Shown here one piece after another: positions 1 through 9,781 of a stretch of DNA of 64,000 nucleotides. The notes under the pieces were generated by a model. It saw only the letters and a list, made by a program, of their open reading frames with translations, did not search any database and was not told where the DNA came from. The translations under genes and the position numbers were made by a program. The stretch is from Paraburkholderia haematera. Lineage in GTDB: Bacteria > Pseudomonadota > Gammaproteobacteria > Burkholderiales > Burkholderiaceae. Position 1 is the stretch's first letter. Every line of letters begins with the position of its first letter. The DNA is taken from contig NZ_CAJNBK010000015.1 of assembly GCF_905220975.1 (NCBI RefSeq), positions 88,956 through 152,955 on the forward strand. Direction: 5' to 3'.

Positions 1-1
1 G

Positions 2-1393
<1,392 letters not shown>

Positions 1394-2443
1394 GACTGCT
1401 CAGTCCGTACCCACGACGGCACTGACCGTGGTGCCGCGCGAACGCCTCGGCGCGGCGCGCGTGCTGGTGGTCGGCGACGTGATGCTCGATCGCTACTGGT
1501 TCGGCGACGTGAACCGTATTTCGCCGGAAGCGCCGGTGCCGGTCGTGCACGTGCAGCGCCAGGAAGACCGCCTCGGCGGTGCGGCGAACGTCGCGCGCAA
1601 TGCAGTGGCGCTCGGCGCGCAAGCGGGTTTGCTGTGCGTGGTCGGCCACGACGAGCCCGGCGAGCGCATTGTGCAATTACTCAGCGAAAGCGGTGTGGTG
1701 CCGCATCTGGAACGCGATCCGGATCTGCTCACCACCATCAAGCTGCGCGTGTTGTCGCGTCAGCAACAGTTGCTGCGCGTCGACTTCGAAAACTCGCCGG
1801 CGCATGAAGTGCTGCTCGCGGGCCTCGCGCGCTTCGACGACCTGCTGCCGTCGCACGACGTGATCCTGATGTCCGATTACGCGAAGGGCGGTCTCACGCA
1901 CGTCACGCAGATGATCGCCAAGGCGCATGCGGCGGGCAAACCGGTGCTGGTCGATCCGAAGGGGGACGACTGGGAGCGCTATCGCGGTGCCACCTTGATC
2001 ACGCCGAATCGCGCCGAGTTGCGCGAGGTGGTCGGACAGTGGAAGTCCGAAGAAGATCTGATCGCGCGCGTAACGAAACTGCGCGCCGATCTCGAGTTCA
2101 AGGCATTGCTGCTGACGCGCTCGGAAGAGGGTATGACGCTCTTCTCCGACGACGGCATCCTGCACGCCTCGGCCGTTGCACGCGAAGTGTATGATGTGTC
2201 GGGCGCGGGCGACACCGTGATCGCCACGCTCGCCGCCATGCTCGGCGCGGGTTTGACGCTGGTCGAGGCCGTTGGGCTCGCGAATCGCGCGGCTGGCATC
2301 GTGGTCGGCAAACTCGGCACCGCCACCGTCAACTACGACGAACTTTTTCATTGATGCGGCCTGCCGGCTTCCTTGCTTTACGCGCTGCAGTCTCAGCGGT
2401 GTAAAACAGGAATCCGCGGGGCGTCAACTGAGCATGTCGATCG

Positions 2444-2467
2444 GAGTTAGCGCTTTAGCGCTGACTC
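2444..2467 (+). promoter_or_regulatory. 11-bp inverted repeat in the hldD leader
   Basis: GAGTTAGCGCT at 2444-2454 is followed after TT by AGCGCTGACTC at 2457-2467. The arms pair except for one U-G position, so RNA could form a stem of about nine pairs. It lies 35 bases upstream of the hldD ATG. No T-run follows, so it does not look like a terminator. It could be an operator or a leader hairpin; function not known. Confidence 0.4.
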
Positions 2468-2502
2468 TAATCCCATGCAAAGCTCATTACGGCAGAATCA
2501 TC

Positions 2503-3495
2503 ATGACTCTCATCGTCACCGGCGCGGCCGGCTTTATCGGCAGCAATCTCGTGAAGGCGCTCAATGAGCGCGGTGAACAACGCATCATCGCGGTCGATAA
2601 TCTCACGCGCGCGGACAAGTTCAAGAATCTCGTCGACTGCGAGATCGACGACTATCTCGACAAGACCGAATTCGTCGAGCGCTTCAAGCGGGGCGACTTC
2701 GGCCGGGTGCGCGCGATTTTCCACGAAGGGGCCTGCTCGGACACGATGGAAACTGACGGTCGCTACATGATGGACAACAACTTCCGCTATAGCCGCGAAG
2801 TGCTCGATGTCTGTCTGGCGCAGAACATCCAGTTTCTGTATGCGTCCTCGGCGGCAACGTATGGTGGCTCGAGCCGCTTCGTCGAAGAGCGCGAAGTCGA
2901 GCAGCCGCTGAATGTGTACGGCTATTCGAAGTTCCTGTTCGACCAGGTGATTCGCCGGGTGCTGCCTGCCGCGAAGAGCCAGATCGCCGGCTTCCGTTAT
3001 TTCAACGTGTATGGGCCGCGCGAGACCCACAAGGCGCGCATGGCCTCGGTGGCGTTTCACAACTTCAACCAGTTCCGCGCGGAAGGCAAGGTCAAGCTGT
3101 TCGGCGAGTACAACGGGTACGCCGCCGGCGAGCAGACGCGCGATTTCGTCTCCGTCGAAGACGTGGTCAAAGTGAACCTGTTCTTCTTCGATAATCCGGA
3201 CAAGTCGGGCATCTTCAATCTGGGTAGTGGCCGGGCGCAGCCGTTCAACGACATCGCGAGCACGGTGGTCAACACGCTGCGTGCGTTGAACAACGAGCCG
3301 CCGTTGTCGCTCGCGGATCAGGTGCAACGCGGGTTGATCGAATACATTCCGTTCCCCGATGCATTGCGTGGCAAGTATCAATGCTTCACGCAAGCCGACC
3401 TGACGAAGCTGCGCGCGACCGGCTATGACGCGCCATTTATGAGCGTGCAGGAAGGTGTCGATCGATACGTACGTTGGCTATTCGGCCAGGTGTAA
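2503..3495 (+). CDS. hldD: ADP-L-glycero-D-manno-heptose 6-epimerase
   Basis: Short-chain dehydrogenase-type epimerase that produces ADP-L-glycero-D-manno-heptose, the donor for LPS inner-core heptosyltransferases. TGAAGFIGSN is the NADP-binding loop at the N-terminus; YGYSK carries the Tyr and Lys of the active site. The start is ATG 2503, giving 330 residues as in other HldD proteins. The frame stays open back to 2272, but that upstream part overlaps rfaE1 and has no HldD similarity. A 148-base gap separates it from rfaE1, so it may have its own promoter as well as read-through. Confidence 0.96.
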   Translation: MTLIVTGAAGFIGSNLVKALNERGEQRIIAVDNLTRADKFKNLVDCEIDDYLDKTEFVERFKRGDFGRVRAIFHEGACSDTMETDGRYMMDNNFRYSREVLDVCLAQNIQFLYASSAATYGGSSRFVEEREVEQPLNVYGYSKFLFDQVIRRVLPAAKSQIAGFRYFNVYGPRETHKARMASVAFHNFNQFRAEGKVKLFGEYNGYAAGEQTRDFVSVEDVVKVNLFFFDNPDKSGIFNLGSGRAQPFNDIASTVVNTLRALNNEPPLSLADQVQRGLIEYIPFPDALRGKYQCFTQADLTKLRATGYDAPFMSVQEGVDRYVRWLFGQV

Positions 3496-3572
3496 ATCTT
3501 TCGGATACCTCTTTAAACTGGAATCTCCCGGTTGGTGATGGTCGCCAACCGGTTGTACGAGGGAGATTCCAT

Positions 3573-3974
3573 ATGTTTCGAAAAATTCTGGTTACCGCGG
3601 CCATGCTGGCCGCTTTTGGCCACGCGTATGCCGCGGTCGACGTCAACACGGCTAACGAGGATGCGCTGCGCGGCATCAAGGGCATCGGTCCTGCCAAAGC
3701 GAAAGCCATTCTCGAAGAGCGTTCAGCGCATGGTCCGTTCAAGGACCCGTCCGATCTCGGCAAGCGCGTCAAAGGCATGGGCGGGCATACCGTCGAGCGC
3801 CTGCAGGCGGAGGGTCTCGCTGTCGGTCCGGCTGGCGCGGCTGCTAACACGCAGGCTGCGGCGTCTGCACAGACCAAAGGCGCGGCCGCTGCGGGCAATG
3901 GCGCGAATGTGGCCAACTCAGGCAATGCGGCCACGACTCAAAAGAGCAACGCCACTGTAGCGGTGAAGAAATAA
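3573..3974 (+). CDS. ComEA-like helix-hairpin-helix DNA-binding protein
   Basis: Small exported protein of 133 residues. Residues 1-20 are a signal peptide ending AYA, followed by VDVNTANEDALRGIKGIGPA and KGMGGHTVERL, the paired helix-hairpin-helix units seen in ComEA, which binds incoming DNA in the periplasm during transformation. The C-terminus (residues 90-133) is Ala/Asn/Gln-rich and low in complexity. It starts at ATG 3573 behind GGGAGATT. No other competence gene is near, so a competence role is inferred from the family only. Confidence 0.82.
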   Translation: MFRKILVTAAMLAAFGHAYAAVDVNTANEDALRGIKGIGPAKAKAILEERSAHGPFKDPSDLGKRVKGMGGHTVERLQAEGLAVGPAGAAANTQAAASAQTKGAAAAGNGANVANSGNAATTQKSNATVAVKK

Positions 3975-4054
3975 CCTGACGCGGGCCGTGCGCGCGAGGC
4001 GGGTCACCTCTGCGCGCCTGGTCCCGCGGCGGGTCTGTTAGCGTCGTTCCCCTT

Positions 4055-4137
4055 CATGGTCGGAGTGGGTAAGAACACTCCTTCAGCTGTCATGCAGATG
4101 ACTGGCTCCCGCGGTTCTCAGCCGCGGGCTTTTTGCG
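4055..4137 (+). ncRNA. candidate small RNA, three hairpins ending in a terminator
   Basis: The 286-base gap between the ComEA-like gene and cysM has no ORF but holds three consecutive hairpins. These are GGAGTG/CACTCC (4062-4081), GTCAT/ATGAC with flanking AG/CT pairs (4085-4107), and CCCGCGG/CCGCGGG followed by CTTTTTG (4106-4135). The last is a good intrinsic terminator. The array could be a discrete sRNA or the structured 3' UTR of the ComEA-like transcript. No known RNA family recognised; no promoter assigned. Confidence 0.4.
4106..4135 (+). terminator. intrinsic terminator upstream of cysM
   Basis: Stem CCCGCGG/CCGCGGG with a 7-base loop, followed by CTTTTTG. It ends transcription from the ComEA-like gene or the candidate small RNA. 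Confidence 0.8.
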
Positions 4138-4260
4138 TTGCGCTCGCATGCCAGTCAGCGTGTGCATCCATGCGCCCAGAAGGGCCGTACGGCAGCGGTG
4201 CGCACGGTGGTTTAGAATCGATAGATTGAGACTCCGCGCATCGACTGCTCCAGAACCGAT

Positions 4261-5163
4261 ATGGCTTACAAAACGATTGAAGACACGATTGGCAATACGC
4301 CGCTCGTGCAACTCGTCCGGCTCCCTGACGACGAGATCCGCAGCCGCAATAATGTGATCCTTGCGAAGCTCGAAGGCAACAATCCTGCGGGTTCCGTGAA
4401 GGACCGCCCGGCGCTGTCGATGATCAAGAAAGCGGAAGCGCGCGGGCGCATCAAGCCGGGCGACACGCTAATCGAATCGACCAGCGGCAACACCGGCATT
4501 GCGTTGGCGATGGCGGCGGCGATCCGCGGCTACAAGATGGTGCTGATCATGCCGGAAGATCTGTCGGTGGAGCGCCGTCAGAGCATGGCCGCGTACGGCG
4601 CGCAGATCGTGCTGACGCCGGTGACGGGCGGCATGGAATACGCGCGCGATCTCGCTGAACAGATGCAGCGCGAAGGCAAGGGCATCATCCTCGACCAGTT
4701 CGCGAACCCGGACAATCCTGCCTCGCATATCGAAGGCACGGGCCCGGAAATCTGGCGCGACACCGAAGGGCGCATCACACACTTCGTTTCGTCGATGGGC
4801 ACGACCGGCACGATCATGGGCGTGTCCACCTATCTGAAGGAACAGAATCAGGCGATCGAGATTATTGGCGCGCAGCCGGAAGAAGGGTCGCGCATTCCGG
4901 GCATCCGCAAGTGGCCGGAAGCCTATCTGCCGAAGATATTCGATCGTAGCCGCGTGGACCGTGTCGAGAATGTGGGCCAGGCCGCCGCCGAAGCAATGGC
5001 GCGGCGCATGGCATCGGTCGAAGGGATCTTCGCCGGCATCTCGTCGGGCGGGGCCTGTGAGGTGGCGCTGCGGGTCGCGCGCCAGGTCGAGAATGCGACG
5101 ATCGTGTTTATCGTCTGCGATCGGGGTGACCGGTATCTGTCGACGGGTGTGTTCCCGGCGTGA
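4261..5163 (+). CDS. cysM: cysteine synthase B (O-acetylserine sulfhydrylase B)
   Basis: PLP enzyme that makes cysteine from O-acetylserine and sulfide or thiosulfate in the cytoplasm. Lys47 in NPAGSVKDRP is the PLP Schiff-base lysine; TSGNTGIALA binds the substrate carboxylate; SSMGTTGTIMG holds the PLP phosphate; GISSGGA follows near the C-terminus. The 300-residue length and CysM-type residues place it with CysM rather than CysK. A TAGAAT -10-like element lies at 4213-4218. It is monocistronic between two terminators. Confidence 0.96.
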   Translation: MAYKTIEDTIGNTPLVQLVRLPDDEIRSRNNVILAKLEGNNPAGSVKDRPALSMIKKAEARGRIKPGDTLIESTSGNTGIALAMAAAIRGYKMVLIMPEDLSVERRQSMAAYGAQIVLTPVTGGMEYARDLAEQMQREGKGIILDQFANPDNPASHIEGTGPEIWRDTEGRITHFVSSMGTTGTIMGVSTYLKEQNQAIEIIGAQPEEGSRIPGIRKWPEAYLPKIFDRSRVDRVENVGQAAAEAMARRMASVEGIFAGISSGGACEVALRVARQVENATIVFIVCDRGDRYLSTGVFPA

Positions 5164-5206
5164 TTGCGCTTCGCCGCTCCAAGCGGCCTCAATCTGAGTT
5201 GGGCAA

Positions 5207-5240
5207 TAAAAAAGCGCCGGTTTAACCGGCGCTTTTTTTG
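5207..5240. terminator. bidirectional terminator between cysM and mltB
   Basis: AAAAAAGCGCCGG TTTAA CCGGCGCTTTTTTT has A-runs and T-runs on both flanks and sits between two convergent genes, so it can terminate both. Confidence 0.93.
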
Positions 5241-5294
5241 TGTTGCTCAATACCCGTTCATGACGCGGCGAGTGTCTGCCACCCGCCGCCCGGC

Positions 5295-6524
5295 TTATTG
5301 CGAAGCCGCGCCAGGTGCCGCGGCATTGCCACTGGCGTTTGCCGCGTCGCTCGCTTCCATCTGTGCCTTGACCCGCTGGCCCAGTTGATAAACCGCGAGT
5401 GCGTAGAAGAAACTGCGGTTATAGCGCGTCAGCACATAGAAGTTCTTCAAGCCCAGCATGTACTCGGTACCGCGCCCCGGCGACGGCAGATCCACTACCG
5501 TCACCGGCGTGCCGGCTTCCGACCCGATATCGACGCCCGGTTCGTTCAGCAGCAGTCCGGCACGCAGCAATTGGTCCAGCGGCCAATGCGGCTCCGGCTT
5601 GCCGTCGGCCGCCGCTTGCGCCACGCCCAGGCTGCCGGCGTCCGTGCCGATCTTCCACACCACCGGCCGGCCGTTTTCCCAGCCGTTCTGGCGCAGATAA
5701 TTCGCCACGCTGCCGATCGCATCCGCCTGGCTCGTGCGCAGATCGATCTGCTTATTGCCGTCGTAGCTCACTGCGTATTGCACGATGCTGCTCGGCAGGA
5801 ACTGCGGAATTCCGATCGCGCCGGTATAGGAGCCGAGCACGGTGGTCGGGTCGATTTGCGAATCGCGCGTCCACACCAGGTAGTCTTCAAGATTCTTGCG
5901 GAAGGTCGCCTGGCGATCCGCGCGATTGGCGGTATTCGGATAGTCGAAGGTGAGCGTGGTCAGCGCGTCGAGCACACGGAAGTTGCCCATGAAGCGCCCG
6001 TAGATCGTCTCCACGCCAATGATGCCGACAATCACTTCCGGCGGCACGCCGAACTCTTCATAGGCGCGCTGCAGCGTGGCCTGGTTGGCGCGCCAGAAAC
6101 GCACGCCGGCGTTGATACGCACCTGGTCGAGAAAGCGCGACTGATACACGCGCCAGTTCTTGATCGTCGGCGAGGGTGACGGCGTGACGAGCTTGACCGC
6201 CGTGGCCGAATAGCTCACACGTGCGAAGAGCGCGTGCAGTGCGGCTTCGTCGAAATCGTAGCGTGCGGACATGTCGTTGATGAACGCGTCCACGTTCGGA
6301 TTGTTCGCGTAGCGCTGCGGAATGATCTCTTCTTCGAAGGTTTGCCCTTGCGGCACCGCCGGTTGCGGTTGGCTTTGCGCGAGCAGCAGCGGCGGCTTCG
6401 TCGCGGTGCTTTGCGCCGTTGCCGGACTGGTTGCCATGAACATGCACGATGCGACAGACAGTGCGGTGGCTACAGCCTTCGTGCGTAGCCGGTTTCGTGC
6501 AGACAGAGCAAGCTTGACGGTCAT
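5295..6524 (-). CDS. mltB: lytic murein transglycosylase B
   Basis: Family GH103 enzyme that cleaves the MurNAc-GlcNAc bond of peptidoglycan to give 1,6-anhydro ends. The catalytic glutamate is E172 in GVETIYGRF, followed by GAIGIPQFLPSS, typical of MltB. A signal peptide covers about residues 1-38; the Cys at 27 is not in a convincing lipobox, so the protein may be periplasmic rather than a lipoprotein as in E. coli. Residues 40-65 form a Pro/Gln linker and the C-terminus is Ala-rich. Full length at 409 residues; convergent with cysM. Confidence 0.93.
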   Translation of the reverse strand: MTVKLALSARNRLRTKAVATALSVASCMFMATSPATAQSTATKPPLLLAQSQPQPAVPQGQTFEEEIIPQRYANNPNVDAFINDMSARYDFDEAALHALFARVSYSATAVKLVTPSPSPTIKNWRVYQSRFLDQVRINAGVRFWRANQATLQRAYEEFGVPPEVIVGIIGVETIYGRFMGNFRVLDALTTLTFDYPNTANRADRQATFRKNLEDYLVWTRDSQIDPTTVLGSYTGAIGIPQFLPSSIVQYAVSYDGNKQIDLRTSQADAIGSVANYLRQNGWENGRPVVWKIGTDAGSLGVAQAAADGKPEPHWPLDQLLRAGLLLNEPGVDIGSEAGTPVTVVDLPSPGRGTEYMLGLKNFYVLTRYNRSFFYALAVYQLGQRVKAQMEASDAANASGNAAAPGAASQ

Positions 6525-6725
6525 AGTGAGCTAGGGGCGCAGTGCGAAAGAGACGGGGGAAAACGGATCGGGGCAGTATACCCGACGGCTTCCGCAAATC
6601 CTTGCCCAGAGCGTCATAGTCGCATCGTGTGGTAACTTGGCAAATGTTGGCGCGCCTGGTGTGCGCGCCCATGGACGGAGACACGCCGCGCGCGCTTTGA
6701 AAGCGTCGCGCCGCAGACGAGAATC

Positions 6726-7649
6726 ATGGCAACAGGCTTTTACTCCCACGCCGATTGTTTGCTGCACGATATGGGGCAATGGCATCCCGAATGCCCGGCG
6801 CGCCTGCAGGCAATCGAAGATCAATTGATCGCGAGCCGCATCGACTCGCTGATCGAGCGCGAATCGCCGCCGCTCGCCGATGAAGCCGCGCTGTTGCGCG
6901 TGCATACGCAAGCCCACGTCGATTACATCCGCAGCCGTTCGCCTGCCGAGGGTCTCGCCGAAATCGATCCTGACACGTCGATGAACCCGCACACCTTGCA
7001 AGCCGCGTTGCGCGCGGCGGGCGCCGCGGTGGCCGCGACCGACGCCGTGATCGAAGGCCGCTACGACAACGCGTTTTGCAGCGTGCGCCCGCCAGGCCAC
7101 CATGCGGAGCCGGCACGCGCGATGGGCTTCTGCTTTTTCAACAACGTTGCGATCGCCGCGCGGCATGCGCTAGAAGTACACGGCATGCAGCGCGTGGCGA
7201 TCGTCGACTTCGACGTCCATCACGGTAACGGTACTGAAGCGGCCTTTTCGGGCGATTCGCGTGTGCTGATGTGCAGCATCTTCCAGCATCCGTTCTATCC
7301 GTTTACCGGCGCCGACAATCAGGCGCCCAACATGTGCAACGTGCCGATGCCGGCGCGCTCGAAAGGCATGGCGGTGCGCGAAGCGGTGGATATGCTGTGG
7401 CTGCCGCGCCTGCATGATTTCAAGCCGGAGATGATCTTCATCTCGGCCGGCTTCGACGCGCATCGCGAGGACGATCTCGGCAACATGGGTCTCGTCGAAG
7501 ACGACTACGCCTGGATCACCGACCAGGTGCGCGAGGTCGCGAAGCGCTATGCGCGTGGGCGGATCGTCAGTTGTCTCGAAGGCGGGTACAACCTGTCGGC
7601 GCTCGGGCGCAGCGTGGTCGCGCACGTGCGTTCGCTGGCAGGGATCTGA
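6726..7649 (+). CDS. histone deacetylase-family hydrolase
   Basis: Zn-dependent deacetylase of the arginase/HDAC superfamily. In bacteria these act on acetylpolyamines or acetylated proteins; the substrate here is not shown. RPPGHHAE (121-128) carries the active-site His pair, and DFDVHHGNGT (161-170) contributes metal ligands. SAGFDAHREDDLG supplies the second metal Asp, and LEGGYNLSAL is the C-terminal Gly-Gly-Tyr motif. At 307 residues it is a complete single domain. It is 63 bases upstream of the crotonase-family gene in the same direction, so they may be co-transcribed. Confidence 0.9.
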   Translation: MATGFYSHADCLLHDMGQWHPECPARLQAIEDQLIASRIDSLIERESPPLADEAALLRVHTQAHVDYIRSRSPAEGLAEIDPDTSMNPHTLQAALRAAGAAVAATDAVIEGRYDNAFCSVRPPGHHAEPARAMGFCFFNNVAIAARHALEVHGMQRVAIVDFDVHHGNGTEAAFSGDSRVLMCSIFQHPFYPFTGADNQAPNMCNVPMPARSKGMAVREAVDMLWLPRLHDFKPEMIFISAGFDAHREDDLGNMGLVEDDYAWITDQVREVAKRYARGRIVSCLEGGYNLSALGRSVVAHVRSLAGI

Positions 7650-7712
7650 GCCGAAACGCTACAAGCGTCGCGTGAACGCCGCGAACCGCATGAATTCAAC
7701 GAGGAGCGAGCC

Positions 7713-8513
7713 ATGAATGCCGAGGTGCGCAGTGCTTCGCTGGTCGAAATCGAACACGACGCTTACGGCGTGCCGGGCGTCGTCCGATTGACGATGAACC
7801 GGCCCGATGCCTTCAACGCGCTCTCCGAAGCGTTGCTCGAAGCGTTGCAGTCGACGCTAACCGCGCTGGCGGAGTCCAATGCGCGGGTGGTGGTGATCGC
7901 CGGCGCCGGCCGCGCTTTCTGCGCGGGGCACGATCTGAAGGAAATGCGCGCGGCGCCGTCGCTCGCGTACTACCAGGATTTGTTCGCGCGCTGCACGAAA
8001 CTGATGTTGACGATCCAGCGTCTGCCGCAACCTGTGATTGCGCGCGTGCACGGCATCGCCACGGCAGCTGGCTGTCAACTGGTCGCGATGTGCGATCTGG
8101 CAGTTGCTGCCGATACCGCGCGCTTTGCCGTCTCGGGTGTCAACCTGGGTCTTTTCTGCGCAACACCTTCGGTGCCGCTGTCGCGCAATCTGTCACGTAA
8201 GGCGGCGCTCGAAATGCTGCTCACGGGCGATTTCATCGACGCTATCCAGGCGAAGCAGCAGGGCCTCGTGAATCGCATTGCGCCGATGGACGCGCTCGAC
8301 GCGGAGGTGGCGCGGCTCGCGAAAAGCATCTGCGCGAAACCCGTCGAAGCGGTGAGCGCCGGCAAAGGTCTTTTTTATCGCCAGCTCGAAATGGGCATCG
8401 AAGCGGCGTATCAGCTAGCCGGCCAGACCATGGCCTGCAACATGATGGACGACTCCGCGCTCGAGGGCGTGCAGGCGTTTATCGACAAACGCCCGCCCGA
8501 CTGGAAGCGCTAG
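7713..8513 (+). CDS. enoyl-CoA hydratase/isomerase-family protein, ECHDC3-like
   Basis: Crotonase-fold protein of 266 residues. AGAGRAFCAGHDLKE (63-77) and IATAAGCQLVAMCDLAVA (115-132) form the CoA site and oxyanion hole. The two catalytic glutamates of true hydratases are not conserved: Q122 sits where the first is expected and G142 (in FAVSGVNLG) where the second is. This pattern, and the wording of the segment, match the ECHDC3 subgroup, so ordinary enoyl-CoA hydration is unlikely. SD sequence GAGGAG lies ahead of ATG 7713. Probably co-transcribed with the HDAC-family gene. Confidence 0.88.
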   Translation: MNAEVRSASLVEIEHDAYGVPGVVRLTMNRPDAFNALSEALLEALQSTLTALAESNARVVVIAGAGRAFCAGHDLKEMRAAPSLAYYQDLFARCTKLMLTIQRLPQPVIARVHGIATAAGCQLVAMCDLAVAADTARFAVSGVNLGLFCATPSVPLSRNLSRKAALEMLLTGDFIDAIQAKQQGLVNRIAPMDALDAEVARLAKSICAKPVEAVSAGKGLFYRQLEMGIEAAYQLAGQTMACNMMDDSALEGVQAFIDKRPPDWKR

Positions 8514-8603
8514 CCGGGCTCGACTGCTCGCGGCGTGGGCCGGTTCAGCGCCCGGCAGTGCCAAAGCCTGAGCTTTGCCTGCATGCCGTCCGGCGTCCGG
8601 TAC

Positions 8604-9530
8604 TCAGGCTTTGGGCAGCCGCTTCTCGATCCAGTCGATCAGCGCGCCGATCACGCGATCCCGGTCGAGATCGTTCATCGTCTCGTGATAGCTTTCCTCG
8701 TGCATTGTGAGCGTCTTGTCCGGCGAACCCGCGTGCGCGCCGAAATCGCGGCTGCCCTCGGGTTCGGTGAGTTTGTCGGCGGTGCCGTGATACACCAGCA
8801 GCGGCACGCGCAGCCCCGCACGGCCGCGTTCGATGCGCGCCATCGCCAGTAACAACTCCGCGCCTGTACGCGCCGGAATCGCGCCGTGATGAACCAGCGG
8901 ATCGTTGCGATTGGCGTTCACCACGGGTTGAAGCCGCGAGAGCAAAGCCGCGTCGATTTTCATTGCCGGGAAAGTCGGCCAGATGCGGCTGATCACCTGG
9001 CTCACCTTGAGCATCCAGCGCGGCACATCGCGGCCTGGCGCGAGCGCGGGACTCGACAGAATCAGGCCGCTCAGCCGGCGCCCGCTTGCCTCCAGCCGTT
9101 CGATCGCGTACAGCGCCGCGACCGCGCCACCCATGCTGTGGCCCATCAGGAACAGCGGCGCGCAGCTTGTGGCTGCTTCATCGAGCAGGGCCTGAGCGTC
9201 GAGCAGATAGTCGTCGAAGCGCTCCACCCACACGCGTTTGCCCGGCGCATGCCCGTGTCCGCGCAAATCGATGGCGACGAATTCAAGACCGGCCGAATTC
9301 AGCCGATCCGCCAGCGCGGCATAACGCCCCGCGTGCTCCGCGAGCCCATGCACCAGTGCGACGGTGCCGCGCAACGGTGTCGTGGTGGGCCAGCGATACA
9401 GCGGCAGTTCGACGCCGTCGCTCGTCGTGACTGTCGAGCGCACCGCGGCGCCGCCTTTCGGGGCGCCTGCAGGGGCGTTCACAGAGGCGTTCGCTGCGGG
9501 ACGCACATTGCCGGGTCGAGTGGTTTCCAT
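8604..9530 (-). CDS. alpha/beta hydrolase, monoacylglycerol lipase-like
   Basis: Serine hydrolase of 308 residues. VHGLAEHAGRY is the oxyanion region, GHSMGGA carries the nucleophile serine, HGTADKLTEP the acid Asp and ESYHETMND the His, in the order found in monoglyceride lipase and PldB-type lysophospholipases. ATG 9530 was chosen because AGAGGAC precedes it; the frame is open to 9704, but that part reads into the metN promoter region. The first 30 residues are Ala/Pro-rich with no clear signal peptide. Substrate unknown. Confidence 0.86.
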   Translation of the reverse strand: METTRPGNVRPAANASVNAPAGAPKGGAAVRSTVTTSDGVELPLYRWPTTTPLRGTVALVHGLAEHAGRYAALADRLNSAGLEFVAIDLRGHGHAPGKRVWVERFDDYLLDAQALLDEAATSCAPLFLMGHSMGGAVAALYAIERLEASGRRLSGLILSSPALAPGRDVPRWMLKVSQVISRIWPTFPAMKIDAALLSRLQPVVNANRNDPLVHHGAIPARTGAELLLAMARIERGRAGLRVPLLVYHGTADKLTEPEGSRDFGAHAGSPDKTLTMHEESYHETMNDLDRDRVIGALIDWIEKRLPKA

Positions 9531-9718
9531 AGCTGCGGTTTGTCCTCTACGTGTCCTGATTCTGAATCGCCCGATCATAGTCGCAGCGGGCGCGCATGCG
9601 TGAGCATCGGGCACCGGGCGCGCCTCTAATGCCCTGTGGTTATGAAAAGATCGTAATTGATTATTAAAGGGAATGACGACGCTGCGGTAGAATTGCGGGC
9701 TCAAATCCTAATAAAAGC

Positions 9719-9780
9719 AACGGCGGCCGCTTGTCGGGAGCGCACGACGCTCGTTGGCAAACTCCGCCGTTTTGTTTTTC
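9719..9780 (+). promoter_or_regulatory. attenuator-like hairpin in the metN leader
   Basis: AACGGCGG (9719-9726) pairs with CCGCCGTT (9764-9771), which runs straight into TTGTTTTTC. A nested hairpin, GAGCG/CGCTC, lies at 9738-9752. The T-tract ends one base before the metN ATG, and no Shine-Dalgarno sequence is visible ahead of that ATG. A terminator placed there can only work in a regulated leader or as the end of an upstream transcript. No known SAM riboswitch class was recognised. Confidence 0.5.
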
Positions 9781-9781
9781 C

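Noticed and set aside
2272..2502. Upstream extension of hldD
   Set aside because: The extra 77 codons overlap rfaE1 and lack similarity to HldD; ATG 2503 begins the conserved Rossmann motif.
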